Assembly: GCF_006007885.1 (NCBI RefSeq)
Contig: NZ_VCRO01000001.1
Location: forward strand, 558,001 to 622,000
Direction: 5' to 3'
Origin: Alteribacter natronophilus
Lineage (GTDB): Bacteria > Bacillota > Bacilli > Bacillales > Salisediminibacteriaceae
DNA: 64,000 bases
The translations under genes and the position numbers were made by a program. The notes beneath the pieces are model-generated. The model saw only the letters and a program-made list of their open reading frames with translations. It was not told where the DNA came from and searched no databases. Positions within the stretch are counted from its first letter, which is position 1. Every line of letters starts with the position of its first letter. This document shows, one piece after another, positions 28,376 to 38,795 of this stretch.

Positions 28376-29437
28376 CTGAATCGTCTTACTGCCTATGGCG
28401 TAAAAACAGAGACAGGCAGAACTGGAATGCTGCGGATTGGTCTATCAGCGGCAGAGTACAATATTCACCGGATCACGATTCATCTCCCGGAGAGTCAGAC
28501 AGGCAAGGAGTTTACAAGAGACGGTGTCTCCTCTTTTTATAAAGGGCATGAAATGCTTGAAATGATTCAGCGTGCTGCCCTTGCACTGGGTCTGACAAAC
28601 TATACGGCGGAAGCTGAGCGAAGAGGTAAGGATATTTATCTCACCTCCATCCGTCCCGATGAGCCCGGTGAAGTACCTGAAGAGAAAACAGTCCCGAAAA
28701 ACTCTGTCACATTCGGAGCTGACGCAGAATATATGATTTTCGGAACCGGCACGGAGAGACCGAAAGCAGTACAGATTAATTCCGGCAGGGCGGAAGCGGA
28801 TACAGACGACGCCCTCATACGTAAAGGATACAATTTTTACAAGCCGGTATTTGAGCTTCGTCCATCCCCGGCCTCTTCAGGTGAAGAACTGCATTCAAAC
28901 CTGCTCAGCTTGTACAGCAAAGCGGTACGGCAGGCAGGACTTATAAGCGCTGAGATCAGAGGAGGGGCCAATCCTTTCGGGCGCTTTATGCTCGGAGGGC
29001 ACTTTCATTTCGGGAGTCTCCAGCCTTCATTCAGGAAAACAAAGGAACTTGATGCATTTCTTGCGATTCCCTGGGCCCTTACGGAAAACCGGCAGGAAGC
29101 AGGGAGAAGAAAAAGCACCTGGGGGTGTCTCGGTAATGTAAGGTCAAACCGCTTCGGAGGGTTTGAATACCGTACCCTTTCCTCCTGGGCCGGAAAAATA
29201 CCCGGTGCGAGGCCGCTTTTCACCTACATGGCATGGCTCGTGAAACAGGGAAATCTACCATCTCCGGAAATTCCCGACCGGATCCTCGCTGCATTTGCCG
29301 AAGACGACCGTGAGGAACTTCTTCAGTACACTGAGGAGGTTTTTATAAAATTATTGCAGACTTTCAGAGGAGAGGGAGACCGGGCAGCAATCACGGGTTT
29401 TAAAAATTATATCAAAAGAAACATGTCAGGATTTTAA
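28376..29437 (+). CDS. Putative amidoligase (phiEco32-like COOH-NH2 ligase type 2) with probable CTG start
   Basis: The 353-residue protein has hallmarks of the type 2 COOH-NH2 ligase family in the glutamine-synthetase-like superfamily: GADAEYMIF, FELRPSP, GGHFHFG and GFEYRTLSSW. Such enzymes make amide bonds, usually on peptides or cell-surface polymers; the substrate here is unknown. The first ATG in frame is at 28427 and has no ribosome-binding site. The in-frame CTG at 28376 lies seven bases after AGGAGTGG and yields an N-terminus LNRLTAYGVKTETGRTGM; the frame is closed by TAA just upstream at 28355. It sits between cotE and mutS, a place with no gene in B. subtilis. Confidence 0.82.
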   Translation: MNRLTAYGVKTETGRTGMLRIGLSAAEYNIHRITIHLPESQTGKEFTRDGVSSFYKGHEMLEMIQRAALALGLTNYTAEAERRGKDIYLTSIRPDEPGEVPEEKTVPKNSVTFGADAEYMIFGTGTERPKAVQINSGRAEADTDDALIRKGYNFYKPVFELRPSPASSGEELHSNLLSLYSKAVRQAGLISAEIRGGANPFGRFMLGGHFHFGSLQPSFRKTKELDAFLAIPWALTENRQEAGRRKSTWGCLGNVRSNRFGGFEYRTLSSWAGKIPGARPLFTYMAWLVKQGNLPSPEIPDRILAAFAEDDREELLQYTEEVFIKLLQTFRGEGDRAAITGFKNYIKRNMSGF

Positions 29438-29489
29438 CTTTCCGGTGCTTTGTTTTTCCTTCAGCCTCCTCTCCTAAACAGGTGGTCTG

Positions 29490-29498
29490 TGTTATAAT
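29490..29498 (+). promoter_or_regulatory. Extended -10 promoter of mutSL
   Basis: TGTTATAAT is a consensus extended -10 (TGnTATAAT), 48 bases before the mutS start. No good -35 is present, as is usual for extended -10 promoters. Confidence 0.55.
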
Positions 29499-29546
29499 GA
29501 ATCTCACAATAAGAGAAACGGCACGAAAGATGCAAGGTGGAGGAAG

Positions 29547-32207
29547 ATGATGTCGAAACAGATGAAAACCCCAATGATGCAGCAGTACCAGAAGATCAAG
29601 GCCGACTACACGGACGCCTTTTTATTTTTTCGGCTCGGAGATTTTTACGAGCTGTTTTTTGAGGATGCCGTAAAGGCAGCGAAAGAACTGGAAATCACCC
29701 TGACTGCCCGCGGAAAAGGGGAGGACCGGATCCCTATGTGCGGCGTTCCCTACCATTCCTGTGAGGGCTACATATCCAGACTGATTGAAAAAGGGTATAA
29801 AGTGGCCATTTGTGAGCAGACAGAGGATCCTGCCCAGGCCAAAGGAGTGGTCAGGCGTGAAGTGGTGCAGCTGATTACACCCGGAACCGTTATGGATGGA
29901 GCAGCCATAAATGAAAAAGAGAACAATTACCTGCTCGCTCTTTCTGAATTCAGCGGGGACAGGTACGGCCTTGCAGCAGCGGATCTGACAACAGGGGAAA
30001 TCAAAGTGACTTCCTTTCAGGACGGTCTGACTGCTGTTATGCACGAAGCGGCCTCATACAGCCCGAAGGAAATCGTGGCAGCTTCATCGTTCCCCGGCGA
30101 AAAGCGCCGCCATCTGAATTCATTACTGAACGTAACGTTTTCAGAGGAGGATGAAACGTCCCTTCCTGCAGAGATGAGGGAGCTTGTGGACGGTCTTCAG
30201 GATGAAAGTCTTACTGTAACGGTCATCCGCCTGCTTAACTACCTTTACCGGACAAAGAAGCGGTCCCTCGATCATCTTCAGCCTGCTGTCTATTATTTTG
30301 CCGGCGATTATATGAAAATGGATGTTCACTCGAAACGAAACCTGGAACTTACCGAAACGATCAGGGAAAAAAAGAAATACGGATCCCTTTTATGGCTGCT
30401 TGATGAAACGGTGACGGCCATGGGAGGCAGACTGCTTAAACAGTGGATCGACAGGCCTCTTCTTGATCCTGATAAAATCCGAGAGCGCCACAGTGCCGTT
30501 GGAAGCCTGATGGACCGCTTTTTTGAACGCGAGGAGCTTAAAGAACAGCTGAGGGATGTCTATGATCTTGAGAGGCTCTCGGGAAAAGTAGCGTTTGGAA
30601 CGGTAAATGCCCGTGATCTTATACAGCTGAGACGTTCACTTGAAAGGGTACCGGCCATATTTGAAACGGCCCTGCAGCTTGACGATCCCTATGCTTCACG
30701 GCTGGTGGAAGGAGTCGACCGATGCGGACCGCTCAGGGAGCTTCTGGAGGAAAGCCTGAGGGACGACCCGCCTGTTTCAGTGACGGAAGGGGATATGATT
30801 AAGGACGGATTCAATGACCAGCTCGATACGTACCGGGATGCCATTCGCAACGGCAGAAAATGGATCACCCAGCTTGAAAAAAACGAACGGGAAGAGACCG
30901 GCATCCGATCTCTTAAAGTCGGTTTTAATAAAGTGTTCGGTTATTATATTGAAGTCACCCGCTCAAATCTTGCATCCCTTCCGGAGGGCCGTTACGAGCG
31001 CAAACAGACGCTTGCAAACGCAGAGCGTTTCATAACACCTGAACTTAAGGAAAAAGAAGCGCTGATTCTGGAAGCTGAAGAAAAGATCGGAAAGCTTGAA
31101 TACGAAATTTTTCTTGATCTCAGAAAACAGGTGGCTGCCTATATTTCCAGGCTTCAGGATCTTGCCAAAGTACTGAGTACGCTGGATTGCCTCCAGAGTC
31201 TCGCTGAAGTGAGCGAAGCGAATCATTATGTTAAGCCGGAAATGAATAACGAAGGCGCTGTTGACATCGCAGATGGCCGTCATCCTGTTGTGGAAAAGAT
31301 GATTGATGAAGGGGACTACGTGCCTAATGATATCAGGCTCGGAAAAGACCGTGAAATGCTGTTGATTACGGGCCCGAACATGGCTGGTAAAAGTACGTAT
31401 ATGCGTCAGCTCGCTCTATGTGCGGTAATGGCTCAATGCGGGGCGTACGTACCTGCAGGGCATGCTGTTCTTCCTGTTTTTGATCAGATCTTTACCCGGA
31501 TCGGGGCGGCAGATGATCTCGCCCAGGGCCAGAGTACATTTATGGTTGAAATGATGGAAACAAGACACGCCGTTACCAGAGCGACAGCCCGCAGTCTCAT
31601 TCTTCTTGATGAAATCGGCAGGGGAACATCCACTTATGACGGAATGGCTCTGGCGCAGGCGATCATGGAATACATCCACCGGAACATCGGAGCAAAAACG
31701 CTGTTTTCAACTCATTATCATGAACTGACCCGGCTGGAAGAGGAACTTCCGAAGCTGAAAAACGTGCATGTATCAGCTGCCGAGGAGAACGGAGAAGTCG
31801 TTTTCCTTCACAAAGTAATTGAAGGAGCAGCGGATAAAAGCTACGGCATTTACGTGGCCCGACTGGCACAGCTTCCGGAGGAACTCATCAGCCGTGCAGG
31901 TGTCATCCTCGAGCAGCTGGAAAAAGGGAATGAGGAAAAACCTGAAGAAGTAAAAGTACCCGTAACAGCGGGGGCGCCTGAAGAAACCGGGAAGTCCGGG
32001 GATGAAAGGAGCCCCGACGGAGAAGGTCAGCTCAGCCTGTTTGATCCTGGACAGTTTTCGGGTCAGGAAGTCCGCGGAGGGAAAGACAGACTGTTAAAAG
32101 GGGAAAAAGAGGCCATCAGGGAACTCAGTGAGCTGGATCCTCTTCATATGACACCTTTTGAAGCGATTCAGACTCTGCACGAACTTCAGAAAAAGCTCCG
32201 CAGATAG
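29547..32207 (+). CDS. mutS: DNA mismatch repair protein MutS
   Basis: This 886-residue mismatch sensor has the Phe-X-Glu mismatch wedge in [11 protein letters not shown] (about residues 28-38), core and lever domains, clamp, and an ABC-type ATPase with Walker [10 protein letters not shown] (about 612-620) and [14 protein letters not shown]. The tail (about 800-850) is a Pro/Glu/Gly-rich linker, then a short helical end that includes a QLSLFD beta-clamp-binding motif. Two tandem ATG codons follow GGTGGAGG; I used the first. mutL follows after 21 bases. Confidence 0.97.
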   Translation: MMSKQMKTPMMQQYQKIKADYTDAFLFFRLGDFYELFFEDAVKAAKELEITLTARGKGEDRIPMCGVPYHSCEGYISRLIEKGYKVAICEQTEDPAQAKGVVRREVVQLITPGTVMDGAAINEKENNYLLALSEFSGDRYGLAAADLTTGEIKVTSFQDGLTAVMHEAASYSPKEIVAASSFPGEKRRHLNSLLNVTFSEEDETSLPAEMRELVDGLQDESLTVTVIRLLNYLYRTKKRSLDHLQPAVYYFAGDYMKMDVHSKRNLELTETIREKKKYGSLLWLLDETVTAMGGRLLKQWIDRPLLDPDKIRERHSAVGSLMDRFFEREELKEQLRDVYDLERLSGKVAFGTVNARDLIQLRRSLERVPAIFETALQLDDPYASRLVEGVDRCGPLRELLEESLRDDPPVSVTEGDMIKDGFNDQLDTYRDAIRNGRKWITQLEKNEREETGIRSLKVGFNKVFGYYIEVTRSNLASLPEGRYERKQTLANAERFITPELKEKEALILEAEEKIGKLEYEIFLDLRKQVAAYISRLQDLAKVLSTLDCLQSLAEVSEANHYVKPEMNNEGAVDIADGRHPVVEKMIDEGDYVPNDIRLGKDREMLLITGPNMAGKSTYMRQLALCAVMAQCGAYVPAGHAVLPVFDQIFTRIGAADDLAQGQSTFMVEMMETRHAVTRATARSLILLDEIGRGTSTYDGMALAQAIMEYIHRNIGAKTLFSTHYHELTRLEEELPKLKNVHVSAAEENGEVVFLHKVIEGAADKSYGIYVARLAQLPEELISRAGVILEQLEKGNEEKPEEVKVPVTAGAPEETGKSGDERSPDGEGQLSLFDPGQFSGQEVRGGKDRLLKGEKEAIRELSELDPLHMTPFEAIQTLHELQKKLRR

Positions 32208-32228
32208 CCGGAAAAAGGAGGGAAACCT

Positions 32229-34187
32229 TTGGGTATTATCAGAAAACTCGACGATCAGCTTTCCAACAAAATTGCTGCCGGTGAAGTAGTGGAACGGCCT
32301 GCATCGGTAGTGAAGGAACTTGTTGAAAATGCCATTGATGCCGAAAGCACGCGGATTCGGGTTGACCTGAGTGAAGGCGGACTCTCCTCCATCAGGGTGC
32401 TTGATAACGGCAGCGGCATGGAAGCAGACGACGTGGAGACTGCCTTCTACCGGCACGCCACAAGTAAGATTAAAACTGACCGGGATCTGTTCCGGATCAC
32501 CTCTCTTGGTTTCAGGGGAGAAGCTCTCCCGAGTATTGCCTCTGTAAGCAGGCTGACCCTTACCACCAGTATCGGTGAAAAGGATGGGAGCAGGATCGTC
32601 ATAGAAGGAGGCAAATCCGGTGCGGTAACAAAGGCAGCGGCAAGGAAAGGGACAGAGGTGCTTGTTGAGGACCTGTTTTTCAACACGCCGGCACGTCTGA
32701 AGTATCTCCGTACCATTCATACCGAGCTGGGTCATACCTCGGATACTGTAAACCGTCTTGCACTTGCTCACCCGGAAATATCATTTGAGCTCTACCATAA
32801 CGGAAAAGAACTCCTCAGAACGAACGGGGCCGGGGACCGGTTAAGAGTAATCGCAGCCATTTATGGAAGAGACACGGCCCGGAAAATGATGAAAATCGAA
32901 AACCGCTCTCTTGATTTTTCCGTGGAAGGCTTTATTGCCAAACCGGAGGTAACGCGCTCCAACCGCTCCTACATCTCACTTCTGATAAACGGCAGGTTCG
33001 TAAAAAACTTTGCAGTCACAAGGGCGATTCACGAAGGCTACCATACGCTGCTGCCGATCGGGAGGCATCCTGTTACTGTTATCAGTGTCACGATGGATCC
33101 TGTCCTGATTGATGTCAACGTTCACCCATCAAAGCTGGAAGTGAGGCTGAGCAAGGAGCAGGAGCTCACTGATCTGATCCGGGAAACGATAAAAGCGAGA
33201 TTCCGGGAAACCGAACTAATTCCGGAAGTGAGTGCACCTGTCCGGAAAAAGAAACAGTACTCCGAACAGACAGAGTTTAATCTGACTCCGGATAACGGTA
33301 AAGACACGATTATTTCCGAACAGAAGCAGCCATCTCCCCAAAGGGAAGCTGTAGGGCCGGTCTTTCAGGACGCTGCTCCGGAAAAAGAGGAAACTGGAAC
33401 AGACTTTGCAGAAGGGGCAAACGCTGTCCATGAACCTGCCCCGGGCCCGGTCAGTACCAGCCCGGAACAGGGGAAAATGCCGGCACCTGAGCGTGGGGAG
33501 AAAAGTGAGCGCTCTGAAGAAGGTACGTATACTGCTGATCAGAAACCTGCTGGGACCGAACCGGTAAATGGGCCTGGTGAATCGGCTGAATCTCAGGAAG
33601 AGGGACTTATGCCTGTTCTGTATCCAATCGGGCAGCTTCACGGGACCTATATTCTTGCCCAGAACGACGAGGGTCTTTTTATCATCGACCAGCATGCTGC
33701 TCAGGAACGGATCAAGTATGAGTATTTCCGGGAGCAGGTGGGACAAGTCGAGAGAAGGAAGCAGGATCTTCTCGTACCTGTTACATTTGATTTTACACAG
33801 AGAGAGGAAAATGCAGTTCTTGAAAAAAATGAAGAACTGCAGGCTGTTGGCATTGAACTTGAGAACTTTGGTCAGCGGTCCTACATTGTAAGAAGCCATC
33901 CCTTCTGGTTCCCTAAAGGGGAAGAGGAATCCCTGATCAGAGAAATGATAGATCTGGCTATAGATGGCCGTGCTCCCGATGTAAAAAAGATGAGAGAAGA
34001 AGCAGCGATCCTTATGTCGTGTAAAGCAGCAATCAAAGCAAACCGCTATCTTCGTCAGGATGAGATGCACCGGCTGCTGGAAACACTTCGAACCTGTGAA
34101 GAGCCGTACACCTGTCCACACGGCAGACCGGTAGTACTCCGTTTTACCACATATGAAATGGAACGGATGTTTAAGCGGGTAATGTAG
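32229..34187 (+). CDS. mutL: DNA mismatch repair endonuclease MutL
   Basis: This 652-residue protein has an N-terminal GHKL ATPase ([21 protein letters not shown]-equivalent ATSKIK, GFRGEAL), a poorly conserved linker (about 340-460), and a C-terminal dimerisation domain. That domain carries the endonuclease motif DQHA-x2-E-x4-E ([13 protein letters not shown]) and a CPHGRP metal motif. MutL therefore nicks DNA itself, as in organisms lacking MutH. Translation starts at TTG 32229 after AAAGGAGGG. It forms an operon with mutS. Confidence 0.97.
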   Translation: MGIIRKLDDQLSNKIAAGEVVERPASVVKELVENAIDAESTRIRVDLSEGGLSSIRVLDNGSGMEADDVETAFYRHATSKIKTDRDLFRITSLGFRGEALPSIASVSRLTLTTSIGEKDGSRIVIEGGKSGAVTKAAARKGTEVLVEDLFFNTPARLKYLRTIHTELGHTSDTVNRLALAHPEISFELYHNGKELLRTNGAGDRLRVIAAIYGRDTARKMMKIENRSLDFSVEGFIAKPEVTRSNRSYISLLINGRFVKNFAVTRAIHEGYHTLLPIGRHPVTVISVTMDPVLIDVNVHPSKLEVRLSKEQELTDLIRETIKARFRETELIPEVSAPVRKKKQYSEQTEFNLTPDNGKDTIISEQKQPSPQREAVGPVFQDAAPEKEETGTDFAEGANAVHEPAPGPVSTSPEQGKMPAPERGEKSERSEEGTYTADQKPAGTEPVNGPGESAESQEEGLMPVLYPIGQLHGTYILAQNDEGLFIIDQHAAQERIKYEYFREQVGQVERRKQDLLVPVTFDFTQREENAVLEKNEELQAVGIELENFGQRSYIVRSHPFWFPKGEEESLIREMIDLAIDGRAPDVKKMREEAAILMSCKAAIKANRYLRQDEMHRLLETLRTCEEPYTCPHGRPVVLRFTTYEMERMFKRVM

Positions 34188-34235
34188 TACAGGATTCTGT
34201 CTGGGCAGGTAATCAGTCGTAACTGGCCGTCTCCC

Positions 34236-34381
34236 GGAGTCTAATTGTAACAAGCGAAGCGGAACGCCGGGAGTGAGACTCCTGCGGCAGCAGGGGGCCG
34301 GATGAGACCCCGCAGTGCGAAGCGCGAGGAGGCTCATCGCACCGCCGCGGAAAGCGAACGTACGGCATGAAGCTGAGCTTA
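34236..34381. repeat. GC-rich palindromic intergenic repeat (R3)
   Basis: The sequence runs GCGAAGCGGAACGCCGGGAG, TGAGACTCCTGCGG, GGGGCCGGATGAGACCCCGC, GCGCGAGGAGGCTCATCG, CGCGGAAAGCGAACGTACGG. It contains the stem GATGAG-CC/GG-CTCATC and nested GC-rich pairs. Sequences of this type are common between genes in Bacillaceae chromosomes as far as I recall, but this is the only copy in the window. It separates mutL from the methyltransferase gene. Confidence 0.6.
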
Positions 34382-34447
34382 TAATCGGCACATTTGAAAC
34401 ACAGGAAAACATTTTCCTGAATAACAAGTGAAAGCAGTGAAGCGAAC

Positions 34448-35248
34448 ATGATTGTAACGACAGCCCCGAAAGCAACTCCGGTTATGCTCAGACGTGCTGA
34501 AGAAGCCTCATCCGCCCTCTCAATTCCTTACGTGGAAAGAGGGCGCTTTTCAGTTACAGGTCTTCAGAAAAAGTGGCGCTGCCCCGTTCTCGTCGCCGAG
34601 TCCAGTCGTCTTACATTACATAATCCAGGCACCGGCCCACTTTTTTATCATCCAAACGCAGCAATGATCCGGGCAAAGGTGTTTCTGAAAACCGGTGAAG
34701 ACCCGATGATTGGGGCCGCAGGGCTTGAGCAGGGCATGAGTTTTGCTGATATGACTCTGGGTCTCGGGGCTGATGCCCTGGTTGCAAGTTTAGCGGTTGG
34801 AAAATGTGGGAAAGTTTTCGGTACGGAACACAATCCTGTCCTGAGCCACATCGTCAAGGAAGGTCTCCGGGAATTTGAGACCGGTGTACCGTCAGTTAAC
34901 GAGGCTATGAGACGGATCCGGGTTTTCGCGCATCATCATCTGAAATGGCTGAAGACCATGCCTGAGTCTTCTGTTGATGTCGTTTATTTCGATCCGATGT
35001 TTACTGAGCAGGTAAGTGGCGCGGACGGACTGTCACCGTTAAAAAATCTCGTATCTACAGTCTCTGATACAGCTGAATTTCATCAGGCAGTGCGTGAAGC
35101 CAGACGTGTGGCACGGAAACGGGTGGTCCTGAAAGACCACTTCAGATCCGGGCGTTTTCAGGAAGGGGGCTTCTCTGTTGAAGTAAGACCTTCTGCAACA
35201 TACCATTTCGGGGTATGGAATAAGCAGGATAGCGCAATAATGGACTAA
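34448..35248 (+). CDS. Class I SAM-dependent methyltransferase, RsmJ-like
   Basis: This 266-residue protein has a SAM-binding motif FADMTLGLGADALVASLAVG (about 98-117) with GTEHNP at the end of the second strand, and the DPMF catalytic-type motif in VVYFDPMFTEQ. This arrangement resembles RsmJ, which makes m2G in 16S rRNA; the target here is inferred. No clear ribosome-binding site is seen at the ATG beyond weak GAAGCGAAC. It lies directly upstream of miaA with an 17-base gap, so the two are likely co-expressed. Confidence 0.82.
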   Translation: MIVTTAPKATPVMLRRAEEASSALSIPYVERGRFSVTGLQKKWRCPVLVAESSRLTLHNPGTGPLFYHPNAAMIRAKVFLKTGEDPMIGAAGLEQGMSFADMTLGLGADALVASLAVGKCGKVFGTEHNPVLSHIVKEGLREFETGVPSVNEAMRRIRVFAHHHLKWLKTMPESSVDVVYFDPMFTEQVSGADGLSPLKNLVSTVSDTAEFHQAVREARRVARKRVVLKDHFRSGRFQEGGFSVEVRPSATYHFGVWNKQDSAIMD

Positions 35249-35265
35249 CAGACAGGTGATGACTC

Positions 35266-36186
35266 ATGACAAAAAAACCACTTGCCGTACTGGCAGGCCC
35301 GACTGCAGTGGGAAAAACGGCACTAAGCATAAAACTTGCCAAAGCACTTGACTGCGAAATCATAAGCGGTGATTCCATGCAGGTGTACAGAGGAATGGAT
35401 ATCGGGACAGCCAAAATTACTCCTGAGGAACAGCAGGGGGTTCCGCACCATCTCATCGATATAAAAGATCCCCGGGAGGCTTTCAGCGTTCAGGAGTTTC
35501 AGGATAGAGCCCGGATTCTGATTGATGAAATCCATTCAAGAGGGAAGCTTCCTTTTATCGTCGGTGGCACCGGTCTTTATCTGAATGCCGTAATTTACGG
35601 TTACAGTTTTACTGAAGTACAGGGGAATCCCGAATTCCGCGAGGAGATGGAAGCATATGCAGCGCGTTTCGGCAACGAGGCCCTTCACCGGAAACTGGCA
35701 AAAAAGGACAGGAAAGCATCCGAGTCCATTCACCCTAATAACGTCAGGAGAGTAATCAGGGCACTTGAAGTTGCCAGTTTCAGTGACTTATCCCCCAATA
35801 CTCCGCAAAGTTCCGAGCCCCGGTACCATACAGCTCTGGCAGGACTGACGATGGAGAGGGAGCGTCTTTACGGGAGAATAAACCAAAGAGTGGATGTTAT
35901 GATGAACGAGGGGCTTGTGGAAGAGGCAAGGCACCTCTACGACATGAACATCCGGAACTGTCAGTCTGTCCAGGCCATCGGATACAAGGAGATGTACGCG
36001 TATTTTGACGGGCTGATTTCACTTGAAGAAGCGATCATCAGCCTCAAACAGAATTCAAGGCGGTTTGCCAAACGGCAGCTCACCTGGTTCAGAAACAAAA
36101 TGGATGTCCGCTGGTTTGATGTGACGGACGGAGCAGACCAGAAGGAACAGGAAGTAAAACAATTTATAGAAGGAAAGCTGTTTTAA
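35266..36186 (+). CDS. miaA: tRNA dimethylallyltransferase
   Basis: This 306-residue enzyme transfers dimethylallyl from its diphosphate to A37 of tRNAs reading UNN codons. The P-loop GPTAVGKT is at residues 11-18, with SGDSMQVYRGMDIGTAK (about 36-52) and GGTGLY (about 104-109). MiaB at 25.3 kb then methylthiolates the product. The ATG is preceded by AGGTGATG. hfq follows 47 bases downstream, as in many bacteria. Confidence 0.96.
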   Translation: MTKKPLAVLAGPTAVGKTALSIKLAKALDCEIISGDSMQVYRGMDIGTAKITPEEQQGVPHHLIDIKDPREAFSVQEFQDRARILIDEIHSRGKLPFIVGGTGLYLNAVIYGYSFTEVQGNPEFREEMEAYAARFGNEALHRKLAKKDRKASESIHPNNVRRVIRALEVASFSDLSPNTPQSSEPRYHTALAGLTMERERLYGRINQRVDVMMNEGLVEEARHLYDMNIRNCQSVQAIGYKEMYAYFDGLISLEEAIISLKQNSRRFAKRQLTWFRNKMDVRWFDVTDGADQKEQEVKQFIEGKLF

Positions 36187-36233
36187 ACAGCGAATAAATA
36201 TAATAATGTCATTTCAGGGAGGGCACAAAAACA

Positions 36234-36464
36234 ATGAAGCAGCAAACAGTAAATATTCAGGATCAGTTCCTCAATCAGTTACGAAAAGAAAGTATTCCGG
36301 TGACGGTGTTTCTGCTAAACGGATTTCAGCTTAGAGGATTTGTAAAAAGCTTCGACAATTTCACCGTCATTTTAGATACAGACGGAAAGCAGCAGCTCGT
36401 TTATAAACATGCCATTTCAACTTTTTCCCCGCAGCGTAACGTTCAGCTTAACCAGGAAAGCTGA
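36234..36464 (+). CDS. hfq: RNA chaperone Hfq
   Basis: This 76-residue Sm-like RNA-binding protein forms hexamers. Sm1 ([20 protein letters not shown], about 23-42) and Sm2 (YKHAIST, about 62-68, the usual YKHA variant) are intact, and the N-terminal helix opens with [16 protein letters not shown] precedes the ATG. It probably belongs to the miaA transcript and ends at a strong terminator. Confidence 0.97.
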   Translation: MKQQTVNIQDQFLNQLRKESIPVTVFLLNGFQLRGFVKSFDNFTVILDTDGKQQLVYKHAISTFSPQRNVQLNQES

Positions 36465-36510
36465 CAGTAATAGCCGGAACAATCAATACTGTCAATATAC
36501 AGGAAGTTAA

Positions 36511-36560
36511 AAAGAGGGTGTCCAAAAAAGTACCGGAAGGTCTTTTCGGACACCCTTTTT
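36511..36560. terminator. Bidirectional terminator between hfq and the recombinase gene
   Basis: AAAGAGGGTGTCC pairs with GGACACCCTTTTT. The plus strand serves hfq. The converging minus-strand gene ends at 36559, and its transcript reads the same stem with AAAAA/TTTTT flanks. Confidence 0.85.
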
Positions 36561-37605
36561 ACAGGATGGATGTGTTTTTATCTTCCCTGAGCGCATTTCC
36601 GGAACTGAGGTGATTTCTCTGCTCCGGCGGTATTGGAGTAAAAGCCCCTGTCTCCTCCGGGAAGGTCATGAGATAGTTTTTATACGGATCGAGAGGCTGT
36701 ACCGTTGTAAAGGCAAGTTCCTCTTTCAGTTCTTCAGCAGTGGCGTTCTCCAGAAGCCGGTGAAGAATATAGGTGCTCCTGAACATGCGTGCACTTATTC
36801 CACGGCGAATTCCGGCTCTTCTGACTTCCTGTCTGATCATTTTCTGAACGGACACAGGTGTGAGCCGCTTTGGAGACTCATCCTCATAATTCCAGCGGTA
36901 CGTTCCTCTCTGGAAATCAAATGCAGCGAACAGGGGGTCACCGGTATGCCATCGGGGACGAACCGGTTCCGGTACAGTCTGATAATAGCGGTGAAGAAGA
37001 ATTCTGTCCCCATCGTCCAGTGTTATGGACCTGGGTTTTCCTTTTCTGCTTCTCAGTTCAATAACCCCTGACTGGAAGTGCACCTGATTCATGACAAGGC
37101 CTGTGACTTCCTGTACACTGAGTCCGTAAAACAGCATCAGATGAATAATGGCCTGGTTTCTGTCCCGGTAAAAATGCCAGTTCTTCAGCTGATGTTCGGA
37201 AAGACCCCTGCTGCTCTGAACTGTTTTCAGAAGTCTTTGTATATCGTCTGTGGAAATGAAATTATGACTGTTTTTTCTGTGTTCAGCAGTCTGGCTGCTG
37301 AGATGACGGTCAAATGGACTGACGGTACGCGATGGACGGTGATACAGGAAGCACTGTTTTAAAACCGACAGAATTCTTCTGATTGTCAGGATTGAATACC
37401 CTTTATCATTGCATAGGTATAGGAAGAAAGCATCTGCATGTTCCGGGCTGAAACACCTGCCGGGAGGCGTTCCGTTTTCCCCGCACCAGCCTGTAAACAG
37501 TTCAAGGTCATATTTATAGCGTCTGATTGTACTTTCCTGTTTACCTTCACATGCTTCTGTAAGAAATGGGGTAATGATGTCAGTATGATCTGCCGTGTCC
37601 GCCAT
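36559..37605 (-). CDS. Tyrosine-recombinase-family protein with degenerate catalytic site
   Basis: This 348-residue protein has the SAM-like N-terminal DNA-binding domain (about 10-95) and the integrase catalytic fold (about 115-325). Key positions are altered. The usual GLRxxE arginine segment reads GLSVQEV; the HxxR box reads ARMFRSTY, keeping the second arginine but not the histidine. The later H/W position lies in ELAFTTVQP. A tyrosine remains in DPYKNYL. I chose ATG 37605, six bases after GAGGG; ATG 37611 abuts that site. It may bind DNA without recombining it. It is inserted between hfq and spoVK, next to no attachment sites that I can see. Confidence 0.75.
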   Translation of the reverse strand: MADTADHTDIITPFLTEACEGKQESTIRRYKYDLELFTGWCGENGTPPGRCFSPEHADAFFLYLCNDKGYSILTIRRILSVLKQCFLYHRPSRTVSPFDRHLSSQTAEHRKNSHNFISTDDIQRLLKTVQSSRGLSEHQLKNWHFYRDRNQAIIHLMLFYGLSVQEVTGLVMNQVHFQSGVIELRSRKGKPRSITLDDGDRILLHRYYQTVPEPVRPRWHTGDPLFAAFDFQRGTYRWNYEDESPKRLTPVSVQKMIRQEVRRAGIRRGISARMFRSTYILHRLLENATAEELKEELAFTTVQPLDPYKNYLMTFPEETGAFTPIPPEQRNHLSSGNALREDKNTSIL

Positions 37606-37778
37606 CTGCATCCCTCTTTTCCTGCCGTAATGCGGCTGGTTTAATCCGAGTATAAAAACATATGTTCAGAATTGTCAATAAACAGCGGTTTGAATTAGGC
37701 GGCTGTCACGATCGGAGCCGGATTGCGTATATTACAGTAGCAGTAATGTTAATTTAACGCTCAAGGGTGGTGACCCCT

Positions 37779-38729
37779 TTGCATCATGCAGACAGCAGCA
37801 TAAGAAAAAAAGGGCAGATCAACATCGTTTTAAAAAAACAGCAGGAAAACGCAGATGCAGGCTCCTATGGCGGCCTGCCTCTTACAGATGAGGTTCATGC
37901 TCCATTCCGGCAGGTGGAAAAATCCCTGTCCTCCCTTGTCGGGCTTGGTGAAATGAAAACATTCATGAAAGAAGTATATGCGTGGATTTATCTGAATAAA
38001 AAGAGACAGGAAGCCGGTCTGTCAGCAAATAAACAGACACTTCATATGGTCTTTAAGGGAAATCCGGGTACCGGTAAAACAACCGTGGCCCGTATTGTTG
38101 CAGGTATGCTAAAAGAGATGGAAGTACTTGAGAAGGGCCATCTTATTGAAGCGGAGCGTGCGGATCTGGTGGGGGAATATATCGGCCATACTGCCCAGAA
38201 AACACGTGAGCTGATTAAAAAAGCAATGGGGGGAATTCTCTTCATAGACGAAGCCTATTCCCTGGCAAGGGGCGGGGAAAAGGATTTCGGCAAGGAAGCC
38301 ATCGACACACTCGTTAAGGCAATGGAGGACCAGCAGCATGATTTTGTTCTTATCCTGGCAGGATACCCCCGTGAAATGGACCGTTTTCTTGCCCTTAATC
38401 CGGGACTGCCCTCCCGGTTTCCACTGAAAGTTGACTTCCCGGACTACTCGGTCAGTGAACTCAGCCAGATCGCCGGAAGAATGCTGGAAACGTGGCAGTA
38501 CCGGCTGAACGGGCAGGCTGCCGAGCAGCTGAAAAAAATACTTTACAATGAGAAAAACAGGGAAGGCGCGCATTTCAGCAACGGACGTTTTATCAGAAAC
38601 GTACTTGAGAAGGCCATCCGTCATCAGGCGGTCAGACTCCTTGAAGCAGATGACTACGGAAGGGAGTCGCTTCAGGTTCTCATGGCAGAAGATCTCGTAA
38701 AGTCCTATAATAAACTGAATTCGGGCTGA
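37779..38729 (+). CDS. spoVK: Stage V sporulation protein K (AAA ATPase)
   Basis: This 316-residue CbbX-type AAA ATPase is needed for spore maturation. Walker A GNPGTGKTT, the EAERADLVGEYIGHTAQKT block, Walker B GGILFIDEAYSL and the SRFP arginine-finger motif are all present. Alignment of the N-terminal GQINIVL with the B. subtilis GQINIIL segment supports TTG 37779 as start, with AAGGGTGGTG as site; GTG 37767 and 37770 lie inside that site. It is followed by hflX as in B. subtilis. Confidence 0.93.
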   Translation: MHHADSSIRKKGQINIVLKKQQENADAGSYGGLPLTDEVHAPFRQVEKSLSSLVGLGEMKTFMKEVYAWIYLNKKRQEAGLSANKQTLHMVFKGNPGTGKTTVARIVAGMLKEMEVLEKGHLIEAERADLVGEYIGHTAQKTRELIKKAMGGILFIDEAYSLARGGEKDFGKEAIDTLVKAMEDQQHDFVLILAGYPREMDRFLALNPGLPSRFPLKVDFPDYSVSELSQIAGRMLETWQYRLNGQAAEQLKKILYNEKNREGAHFSNGRFIRNVLEKAIRHQAVRLLEADDYGRESLQVLMAEDLVKSYNKLNSG

Positions 38730-38795
38730 GGCGGCAGAAATATGGTTTTCTGCCGTACCCTTATTCAGGACACCGCAGGAAGTGAGGGAGAGTCT

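Noticed and set aside
33216-34475. 419-codon minus-strand open frame opposite mutL
   Set aside because: It is antisense to a certain gene, has no ribosome-binding site or recognisable domain, and follows from the codon bias of mutL.
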